Source: an uncultured Cardiobacterium sp. (GTDB taxonomy: Bacteria > Pseudomonadota > Gammaproteobacteria > Cardiobacteriales > Cardiobacteriaceae). Taken from it: DNA of 64,000 bases. Location of the stretch: assembly GCF_938028825.1 (NCBI RefSeq), contig NZ_CALIZP010000022.1, positions 1-64,000 on the forward strand, in the 5' to 3' direction. Below, in pieces: positions 57,617 to 64,000 of the stretch (its first letter is position 1; each line of letters begins with the position of its first letter). Both the position numbers and the translations under genes were made by a program. The notes beneath the pieces were generated by a model. It was not told where the DNA came from, did not search any database, and saw only the letters and a program-made list of their open reading frames with translations.

Positions 57617-58941
57617 CGACCATCTACAAACCCCTGCTGCTTGCCTGCGCTGTTGCCGTCAGCGTTGCGGCACAGGCGGCGGACAAACAAGACAAGAAAG
57701 GCGGCAATAACATTAATGCCCTCCTGGATGGCGACTATCGTGCCGACAAAGTCCCTGCCGGTGATGCCGGCCGTTACTATCTGCCCAATGCCGCAGCTGC
57801 CCTGGATGCCATCAATCCGGGTTCTTACAGCACACATTTGACAATCGGTGCCAACCTGCGCGCCGGTATCAACAACAGTTGCGGCGACCTGAACTTCTAC
57901 AACAACTTCAAGGCGGAAGCGAAGAACCTGCAACGCAAGCTGAAACAGACTGTTAAAGACGCACAGGCTGCCCTGATTACCACCGCATCGAGCGCGGTAT
58001 CGAGCTTCACCCAGTATGCGTTGATGAAAATCAACCCAACCCTGGGCGAGCTCGCCACCAAACATCTGGACGAATACCACGAACTGTTTTCCTTGAAGTT
58101 GAAGCAATGCCAGGACTATGAACGCGATGTACGCCAGGGCAAGAACCCGCTCGGCGAAATTGGCGAGATTGCCGTCGGTGAGCAGTGGAAACAGACCATC
58201 GGCTATGTTGCCGCCGGAGAAACATCGCTGGAAGCGGCCGAAGAAGAAATGCGCAAGGAAGCCTACAAAAACGGCGTCACCATGGGCGACGGCAAGCAGT
58301 ACGGCGGCAAAAACCAGGAACCGGTCAATATCAGCAAGGTGCTAACCAAGGCAGGCATGAACCTGCTCTTGTCGCGCGGCGAAAAAGACGCTTGGGACAA
58401 GGACTTCGACACGAGTGAAAAAGCGGTGCTCGACAACCCCATCCTCGCCGAGTTCAAAAATCCCGAAGAACTCTATGGCTTCGTTCGTGACATTTACGGC
58501 GCGACCGAAATCCGTCTTGGCAAAGATCTGGCAGAAAACGATAACGTCAAGGCCTGGAACGGCCAGGGCTATGAACCGTGGTACGTCAAGTACCGCGATG
58601 AGTATTACCAGGGCCTGCGCGATTATGTCGCCGGCAGCATGGAACGTGAGGCCTTTGAGAAAAAATTCCGGCAAATCATCCCGCCGATCGAGGTGGATGA
58701 GTTGCGGGCCATGCCGCCCTATGAGCGGGCCGTCGAGATAGAACGTCGTGCACAGCAGTACGGGGTAAACCGTCTGCGTAACAACCTCATCTTCGCCAAG
58801 CAGGCCCTGAAGACCGGTATTACCGCGCCCGACCTGCAACAGTCCGGGATGAAAGGCCCGTCTGAAGCCGAGTTCAAGTCGCTCTATTACCGGATGCAGG
58901 ATGACATCCGCGAAATCGGCCAGCGCGTCTGGAACTACTGA
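57613..58941 (+). CDS. ICE exported protein (TIGR03755 family, TraH-like)
   Basis: 442 residues with a signal peptide (about 1-22) and an all-helical mature domain. NAAAALDAINPGSYSTHLTIGANLRAG, NNSCGDLNFYNNF and a lysine-rich helix follow; these features fit TIGR03755 (PFL_4711-like), the TraH-like assembly factor of PFGI-1 elements. It overlaps the preceding gene by four bases. The TIGR03756 (TraU-like) and TIGR03757 genes normally found just before it are missing. Confidence 0.78.
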   Translation: MTTIYKPLLLACAVAVSVAAQAADKQDKKGGNNINALLDGDYRADKVPAGDAGRYYLPNAAAALDAINPGSYSTHLTIGANLRAGINNSCGDLNFYNNFKAEAKNLQRKLKQTVKDAQAALITTASSAVSSFTQYALMKINPTLGELATKHLDEYHELFSLKLKQCQDYERDVRQGKNPLGEIGEIAVGEQWKQTIGYVAAGETSLEAAEEEMRKEAYKNGVTMGDGKQYGGKNQEPVNISKVLTKAGMNLLLSRGEKDAWDKDFDTSEKAVLDNPILAEFKNPEELYGFVRDIYGATEIRLGKDLAENDNVKAWNGQGYEPWYVKYRDEYYQGLRDYVAGSMEREAFEKKFRQIIPPIEVDELRAMPPYERAVEIERRAQQYGVNRLRNNLIFAKQALKTGITAPDLQQSGMKGPSEAEFKSLYYRMQDDIREIGQRVWNY

Positions 58942-58952
58942 GGAGGCCGGCG

Positions 58953-59714
58953 ATGCAAGAAAGCCAACACGATACCGAACACGCCGGCCACGGCGCACTG
59001 GATGCGGCAAATGTCGCGCATGACGGCGACGCGGCCATACGCGCAACGGAACCTCCCCCGGCAGAGGAGCACACGGCAGCAGCTAATGCCGCCACGATTG
59101 CGCAGGCGGTGACAGCGGCCGGTCTGACGACCGCCGATATTGCTGCGTCATTGCCGGAAAGACGTGCAACCACACTTGATGGGGAAATCGTCACCCACCC
59201 TCCCGCCGGAGTGGCCGCGCCGACCCGCACCATCGTGGTCCCCGCCGGGCAGCCGCTGCCGGAAGTTGCCGGTGACACCGTTATCGTCATTGCCCAAAAA
59301 CCGCGCTGGCGCCGCACCAGGCGCCTTTTCCGCAATCTTGGTGCGGTGTTGGGTCTCTTTATCCTCGGTGGCCTGGTGCTGGCGGTGATTGGCGATGAAG
59401 GCGTACGGGCGACGCAGGCTTTTGTCGATCGCGTCTGGTGGCCGGCAACCGCCTTGCGCTTCCTGGCCTACGCTGTCATCTGCACCGTACTGCTGCCGCT
59501 CTTCGACAAACGCATCCGCAACAAGGCGGCCGCCAATCTGGCGGAGCGCCGCGCCGCGCTCTTCGCGCAAGACAGCTTCGATGCCGCAGAAATAGCACGG
59601 CAGGAAGCCCTGGAACGCCGCTTGAGCGAGTTCCGTATCCCGAAGCTGACCCTCTTCATCCTGCTGGTCGTTTTCGACCTCCTGGCGCTGCAGCTGCCGT
59701 TCCTCCTGCATTAA
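58953..59714 (+). CDS. hypothetical membrane protein of the transfer operon
   Basis: 253 residues. The first 130 are Ala/Thr/Pro-rich and likely disordered. Three membrane segments follow (about 132-152, 165-187 and 228-250) with a charged helix between the last two (ERRAALFAQDSFDAAEIARQ). A GGAGG site precedes the ATG. I do not recognise the family; it occupies a place where other elements of this class do not usually have a gene. Confidence 0.65.
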   Translation: MQESQHDTEHAGHGALDAANVAHDGDAAIRATEPPPAEEHTAAANAATIAQAVTAAGLTTADIAASLPERRATTLDGEIVTHPPAGVAAPTRTIVVPAGQPLPEVAGDTVIVIAQKPRWRRTRRLFRNLGAVLGLFILGGLVLAVIGDEGVRATQAFVDRVWWPATALRFLAYAVICTVLLPLFDKRIRNKAAANLAERRAALFAQDSFDAAEIARQEALERRLSEFRIPKLTLFILLVVFDLLALQLPFLLH

Positions 59715-59729
59715 TACGAGACAACCGTC

Positions 59730-61679
59730 ATGACCGTATCCAACTACCTCGAAGCCTTTTTGTCCGTCTATGGCTGGGCGGTGTATTACACCTTCTTCCT
59801 GCTGATCGGTGTCACCGGTCTCTTTCTCTATCCCCTGCTACGGGCGTTGCTGACAATTCTCACCGAGTATCTGTCCGGAGAAGGTTATGACGGTATCGGC
59901 TATCTCAAACAGGCCTTCGTCATCCTGGCTCTGAACATGCTGGTGTTTTTCCTGGCGCTGGTACCGGTGGCCAGAATCTCTTTCGACAAGACCGAAGTGA
60001 GAGATATCTGTGATACGGCGAAACACAGCGTTGAAGAAATCAATGCCCTGAATGCGCATGAAGGAAAAAAATATTTCACTTTGAGCGATGCCCGGGTGCC
60101 GCTTCTGCCGTGGCTGGCCATGCGCTTGGGACAGGGATTTAACAGCGTGGTCTATAAACAGTTGCCCTGTGCCCTGCATACGGCTGACGCCAATAAAACC
60201 GTGCTTGGGCTGGAAACCGGGGATGAGGTGCTCGATCAGGAATTTGCGGCTTTTATCGATCAGTGCCATCGCCCGGCAGTGAATAAAATCAAGGAAATTC
60301 TGGATGGCAACTACGATCAGCAGATTGAAGGAAGAGGCAAGATTTCAGACTGGTTTAAAGAGGAGTTAAAGAAGGAAGCCAAAAAAAGATACGGAGGTGC
60401 AGGATATTACTTTACGTTTGACAGCACGATAGAAGAAGAATTAATCAATTTTGTAGACTCCAAATTCATCATCGATTACCTATATAACTACCAAAGCCCT
60501 TTAGTTACGGGACCTTATAGCAACGAGCTGGGGGGGATTGTCCGCAGCATGAGAGCCCAAAAATCTGTCGCTGCATTTCAGGATGTGGAGGAAGGGCTGC
60601 CATCCTGTTATACATGGTGGACGCATGCCGGCAAGGGGTTACGCAAACGGTTGGTGACTTCCCTGTCTGATGACGCCGTGTTAAAGATAGCCAAAAACCA
60701 CAATATCCCGGGGTGCGTGCTTGACATCAATCCGGCGGTATTATCGGGTTCATACACCGGCCAGCCGGTACAGGGTGTTAAAAACAAAGAACAATGTCTG
60801 GCCATCATCCGTGAACGCCTCGCCTCGGGTTCTTACAACCCGACCAGCGATGAAGCAGGAGATGGCGACGTCAATGAAACCGGGCGTGGTCTGGCCCGTA
60901 ACATACTGCTGGCTTATCAGGGCAATAAAGTGCATGAGAAAGAGGGGTTATTGCAGGCCGACGAAAATGCCGTTTTTTCGGTTTTCACTCTTGCCGGTGC
61001 GGCGGCCATTTACTACTTAAAGGCTTTTGGTGTTGATTTGGCCGGTGGGGCACTCTCCGCCATTACCAGCTTCTATGCCAGTATTTACATGCTGAAAATC
61101 ATGCTGCGCTTCCTGGTGCCGATGATTATCATGGTGATCTACATGTTCTGGGGCGTCTATGTGCTGATCGGCGAGATGCGTGGCTCGACCGTGGTAAAAG
61201 GGATGCTGACCATTTTCTCGGCCACCATCATCTTTGGCCTGTGGTCCATCGCCGACCATATTGATGACAAATTATGGGATGCCATGTATGGTTCGCGCTG
61301 GGGCAGCCCGTTTGCGATGATCCTGCTTGATGCGACCAGCGGGATTTTCTACATCATCATCTTCTCGGCGGTCTTCTATATGGTGAACCTTGCCGGTGGT
61401 GGTGATGCCGGTGGCATGCTGGGTGGTGGGAAGCAACAAGCATCCAGTTTGTCAAGAGATATTGGCGGTAGGACTACCGGTAGAAGTTTTGGAATAGGTA
61501 GTTGGTTGTTCTCCGGCGCCAAAAATAACAAGGGTGAATACACCGGCGGCTGGGGACGGCAATGGGCCGGCAAAGGTTGGGAGAAAGTAAAAAGCACTTC
61601 CGGCAAAATAGCGTTCAATATAAAAGAAAGCTATCAAGGTGTAAAAAGCAGACTAGCCGGTTTGCGTAATAAGGAATAA
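59730..61679 (+). CDS. TraG-like conjugation protein (TraG N-terminal domain)
   Basis: A 649-residue membrane protein, the last gene of the transfer operon. N-terminal membrane segments (about 14-38, 60-82), a periplasmic region with four scattered cysteines (about 95-385), and at least four further membrane helices (about 410-555) followed by a basic glycine-rich tail. This is the layout of TraG/PFL_4712 proteins, involved in mating-pair stabilisation and pilus assembly. The stretch 60300-60830 is noticeably richer in A and T than the rest of the operon. A terminator follows. Confidence 0.82.
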   Translation: MTVSNYLEAFLSVYGWAVYYTFFLLIGVTGLFLYPLLRALLTILTEYLSGEGYDGIGYLKQAFVILALNMLVFFLALVPVARISFDKTEVRDICDTAKHSVEEINALNAHEGKKYFTLSDARVPLLPWLAMRLGQGFNSVVYKQLPCALHTADANKTVLGLETGDEVLDQEFAAFIDQCHRPAVNKIKEILDGNYDQQIEGRGKISDWFKEELKKEAKKRYGGAGYYFTFDSTIEEELINFVDSKFIIDYLYNYQSPLVTGPYSNELGGIVRSMRAQKSVAAFQDVEEGLPSCYTWWTHAGKGLRKRLVTSLSDDAVLKIAKNHNIPGCVLDINPAVLSGSYTGQPVQGVKNKEQCLAIIRERLASGSYNPTSDEAGDGDVNETGRGLARNILLAYQGNKVHEKEGLLQADENAVFSVFTLAGAAAIYYLKAFGVDLAGGALSAITSFYASIYMLKIMLRFLVPMIIMVIYMFWGVYVLIGEMRGSTVVKGMLTIFSATIIFGLWSIADHIDDKLWDAMYGSRWGSPFAMILLDATSGIFYIIIFSAVFYMVNLAGGGDAGGMLGGGKQQASSLSRDIGGRTTGRSFGIGSWLFSGAKNNKGEYTGGWGRQWAGKGWEKVKSTSGKIAFNIKESYQGVKSRLAGLRNKE

Positions 61680-61681
61680 TT

Positions 61682-61706
61682 AAAGGGGCTGCAAAGCCCC
61701 TTTTTT
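61682..61706 (+). terminator. intrinsic terminator between convergent genes
   Basis: AAGGGGCT/AGCCCCTT stem with GCAA loop, followed by TTTTTTA on the plus strand. It ends the transfer operon three bases after the stop and may also serve the minus-strand gene. Confidence 0.85.
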
Positions 61707-61725
61707 ATATCCATCAGATGAAGTA

Positions 61726-62046
61726 TCAGAGTTCGGTAAATCCATATGGATTTAGTTCTATCTCAGGATTTGAGTATGTATCATATCCAGTACCTTCCAA
61801 CATCGCATTAGACACAAGGCATCTGATACGCCCCTCCGAGTCATCGCTCGTATTCCGAGGTTCTGCCGCTTGCTGCAAACGCAGTTTCTCGCTTTCTGCT
61901 GCTTTGGCTTGTTGCTCTGCTTCCCACAGCGTGGTGCCTCTTTTCCACCCCGTTTTGAAAGCGGCACGACTGCCGGGGTCAGTAATCAGCGCGACCAATA
62001 CTTGCCAAAGACCGATGTCTTTTTCTTGTACGACCTGTTTTGTCAT
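61726..62046 (-). CDS. hypothetical protein with strong promoter
   Basis: A 106-residue soluble protein. The N-terminal half (QEKDIGLWQVLVALITDPGSRAAFKTGWKRGTTLWEAEQQAK) is helical; the C-terminal half is polar. A consensus AGGAGG site and a near-perfect sigma70 promoter precede it, so it is surely expressed. It converges on the transfer operon. No family recognised; a regulatory role is only a guess from size and promoter. Confidence 0.72.
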   Translation of the reverse strand: MTKQVVQEKDIGLWQVLVALITDPGSRAAFKTGWKRGTTLWEAEQQAKAAESEKLRLQQAAEPRNTSDDSEGRIRCLVSNAMLEGTGYDTYSNPEIELNPYGFTEL

Positions 62047-62082
62047 GGCAGGTACCTCCTGAACCTTCTTTCTTGTGAACGA

Positions 62083-62111
62083 GTTATATGCCTATTGCGT
62101 GGCATTGTCAA
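62083..62111 (-). promoter_or_regulatory. sigma70 promoter of the small minus-strand gene
   Basis: TTGACA (62106-62111) and TATAAC (62083-62088) on the minus strand with exactly 17 bases between them, 36 bases before the start codon. This is the best consensus promoter in the window. Confidence 0.85.
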
Positions 62112-62296
62112 ATATCGCGACCCGTTGGCCGGGAAGTACGGCTTTGCCGCACTACCCATCTGCGGCAGAAAACGGACATTCTTGCAGACATCAAATGTGT
62201 GCAGGTTTCTGTATGCGGCTGAATCTGTTTGTGGTTATGCGGACATTCCGACGGACATTTTTTCGCCTACAATAGGCTTTTTTGTGAGGGTCTCCC

Positions 62297-63415
62297 ATGC
62301 AGGAAGTGGAGAAAAGGGTGGAGTGCCAGCGTTTTAGCCCTGTTACTTTTCGGATAGGCGTTGATGAACGGCGAATCGAGTTGCTGCGGGTACGCGTAGA
62401 AGATGCCTGGCGGCGCTTTACTTCGTCGCCTGTCGCCGGCATTGCCGCTTCACTGGAAAAAGAGGTGCTGGCGACCGGTATCTACGGCACACACACCATT
62501 GAGGGCGGCGATTTGAGCGAGGAGGAGACCTCCGCCATCCTGGAAACTGGGAAGAGGACGGCAGGTGCCAATGCGACGGCCGTATTGAACCTGCGCAGCG
62601 CCTATGAATACGCCGGGAACGATGCCGCTGCGGCCGATTGGCTGCTTTCGCCGCAATACATCTGCAAGGTGCATGAACTCGTCACGCAAGACCTGCCGCA
62701 TGAGTACAACCGCCCGGGTGAATATCGGGACAACCGCAAGGATCTGGTAACCAGGGTCGGCAATCCGGCCTATAAGCCGCCGCAATATATCGGGGATATT
62801 GTCCGCTGCGTTGAGGGGCTTTGTACCTGGCACGCGGAGCTGGCGGCGCAGGGCATCCCCGCCCTTATCCGCGCTCCCCTGGTGCACTACTACTATGAAA
62901 TCATCCACCCCTTCTGGGACGGCAACGGCCGCGTGGGGCGGGTGTTGGAAGCTTCCATCCTTGTTCATGACGGCATGGTGTATGCGCCTTTCGCACAGGC
63001 GCGCTATTATTTGGATCAGATTGACCGTTATTTCAGCCTGTTTACTGCCACGCGGCAGGCAGGGAAAGCCAAAAGACCGGATGCCAATACGGATTTTGTC
63101 TGTTTCTTCCTGGAAGGTATGTTGAAGACCATCAACAATTTGCATGACCGGGTCAATCACATGACGAAAATCCTGCTGTTTTCTTTCCGCCTCTCCTCGG
63201 CATTGCGTGACAAAACAATCAACCAGCGGCAATTCCAAATCCTGAAATTTATTCAGGAGAATCCGGGGCTGTATACCCGCAAAATGCTGGCGGGAATGCC
63301 CTGGTATCAGGCGCTGTATCAAAAAGTCACTGACAGGACGCTGCGGCGCGATTGGCTGGTGATGGACACATGGCTTGATGTGACGGAAGGACATTATCTT
63401 TATCCCAAAATATAG
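62297..63415 (+). CDS. Fic-domain protein, class II (autoinhibited)
   Basis: A 372-residue Fic protein that probably transfers AMP to target proteins. The active site HPFWDGNGRVGR (204-215) is canonical, with H204 and the anion-binding residues intact. The inhibitory motif THTIEGG at 65-71 fits the (S/T)xxxE(G/N) rule, with E69 positioned to block ATP, so it is a class II enzyme controlled in cis. The C-terminal part (about 300-372) looks like a winged-helix extension. A GAGGG site precedes the ATG. Targets unknown. Confidence 0.9.
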   Translation: MQEVEKRVECQRFSPVTFRIGVDERRIELLRVRVEDAWRRFTSSPVAGIAASLEKEVLATGIYGTHTIEGGDLSEEETSAILETGKRTAGANATAVLNLRSAYEYAGNDAAAADWLLSPQYICKVHELVTQDLPHEYNRPGEYRDNRKDLVTRVGNPAYKPPQYIGDIVRCVEGLCTWHAELAAQGIPALIRAPLVHYYYEIIHPFWDGNGRVGRVLEASILVHDGMVYAPFAQARYYLDQIDRYFSLFTATRQAGKAKRPDANTDFVCFFLEGMLKTINNLHDRVNHMTKILLFSFRLSSALRDKTINQRQFQILKFIQENPGLYTRKMLAGMPWYQALYQKVTDRTLRRDWLVMDTWLDVTEGHYLYPKI

Positions 63416-63509
63416 CGTCATTGATTTGCACACGGAAATACAGCCCGCGCGTTTTCGCCGTCTGCACTCACAGCATCCACGGCCGGATGCAGTGATACTG
63501 CAAGGATGT

Positions 63510-64000
63510 TTATACCCGCGTCTTTCCGGCAAAAAAGGCCGCCAGCTGCGTTCGTACCGCATTGCGTACGGTCTCGGCATCATCCTCTTTTGCTGTGATG
63601 CGGATCAACGCAATACCTGCACTGCGCAAGGCATGTTCCTTGCCTTCATCATTGATATCGGCCAGGTCCGATAACCGGTGGCCACTCCCATCAATCTCAA
63701 TAGCCACCAATGGCATGAAGTCATCGTCACAGACAAGAACATCGACCCGCTTGCTGTTGATGGCGCTGTGTGCGCGCTTGTCCGGGTTACGCAGAAATTC
63801 TCCGAGACACACCTGAGCCAGAACACGCTCTTTGCGTTGCCGCTCTAGAACTATGCCAAGCGCGGCCAGATAGGCCATGCGTTCCAGGCGGTTGCAGACT
63901 TTCTGCTTTTGATAGCTGTTGGCAAGGATGATACGCAGATTTTCTTCTGCCCGAGTCTTACGATAGTCCTGGTAAGAAGCTGTTTTTTGCTGTTCTTCGG
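63510..64000 (-). CDS. DUF2726 domain protein, partial at window edge
   Basis: The frame runs open to the right edge, so the N-terminus lies outside; 162 residues are visible. The DUF2726 pattern is clear: QKVCNRLERMAYLAALG, then AINSKRVDVLVCDDDFMPLVAIEIDGSGH, then ALRSAGIALIRI. This is a restriction-endonuclease-like fold with the D...E-x-D/G-x-x-H arrangement often attached to helicases or topoisomerase zinc-finger modules; nuclease activity is not shown. It converges on the Fic gene with a 94-base gap. Confidence 0.82.
   Translation of the reverse strand, partial: EEQQKTASYQDYRKTRAEENLRIILANSYQKQKVCNRLERMAYLAALGIVLERQRKERVLAQVCLGEFLRNPDKRAHSAINSKRVDVLVCDDDFMPLVAIEIDGSGHRLSDLADINDEGKEHALRSAGIALIRITAKEDDAETVRNAVRTQLAAFFAGKTRV

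Larger units (their letters stand above)
39292..61679. mobile_element. conjugation module of an integrative and conjugative element (PFGI-1 / SXT-TOL class)
   Basis: Contiguous set of relaxase, coupling protein and type IV secretion genes with the order and families of PFGI-1-like elements. The relaxase pair points left and the transfer operon points right from a 272-base divergent gap. No integrase, excisionase, parA or att repeats are visible, and TraU-like (TIGR03756), TIGR03757 and DsbC-like genes are missing. Limits given are those of the transfer genes, not of the element. Confidence 0.88.

Noticed and set aside
61718..62062. Plus-strand frame opposite the 106-residue gene
   Set aside because: It begins inside the terminator region and lies antisense to a gene with a consensus promoter and AGGAGG site.

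Overview
The window looks like chromosomal DNA from a GC-rich gammaproteobacterium. The fimV-truA pair, an undivided 510-residue PntA, an Orn, and the gene orders miaB-ybeZ-ybeY and pyrH-frr-uppS-cdsA-rseP support this. The overall flavour resembles Cardiobacteriaceae (Cardiobacterium-like), but that genus is my inference from gene content and repeats, not something the sequence proves. No rRNA, tRNA or CRISPR array was recognised.

Layout. 1-3804: tRNA modification and rRNA/ribosome maturation genes (miaB, ybeZ, ybeY) plus a DUF808 membrane protein. 3935-5167: a surface lipoprotein of the transferrin-binding-protein-like (Slam-substrate) type. 5463-9708: a translation and envelope operon (pyrH, frr, uppS, cdsA, rseP) without dxr or bamA. 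9897-14814 (minus): a nosFY-like ABC exporter and the proton-translocating transhydrogenase pntBA. 14945-16197: orn and a manganese-signature superoxide dismutase. 16376-19328 (minus): an unusual two-gene unit of a leucine-rich-repeat protein followed by a J-domain protein. 19391-24856 (minus): nnrD, truA, fimV. 24959-28085 (minus): leuCDB. 28355-30028 (minus): nitroreductase, carboxymuconolactone-decarboxylase-like protein and cupin. 30305-36014: a membrane protein, an MFS transporter and the oxidative pentose phosphate operon zwf-pgl-gnd.

36092-37471 is a strikingly AT-rich island holding a single SIR2-domain protein, probably a horizontally acquired defence gene. It is followed by a tiny lipoprotein and an SPFH/prohibitin gene broken by one in-frame amber codon. 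About 600 bp of mosaic repeats (38715-39291) then separate the chromosome-like part from a conjugation module.

39292-61679 is most of the transfer machinery of an integrative and conjugative element of the PFGI-1/SXT-TOL class. A MOBH relaxase and a small partner gene point left. A long operon points right: PilL-like protein, two lytic transglycosylases, TraD coupling protein, the small membrane proteins of the family, TraK/TraB/TraV-like core components, the VirB4/TraC-type ATPase, TIGR03759- and TIGR03755-like proteins, and a TraG-like protein. No integrase, att site or TraU-like gene is visible, so the element is either cut by the window or incomplete. A small repressor-sized protein with a very good promoter, an autoinhibited class II Fic protein and a DUF2726 protein (running off the right edge) follow and may be its cargo.

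The most interesting points are the isolated SIR2 gene, the LRR plus J-domain pair, the mosaic of short dispersed repeats (including a Correia-like inverted-repeat element), the amber-interrupted SPFH gene and a conjugation-gene junction that has lost both its stop and its start codon.
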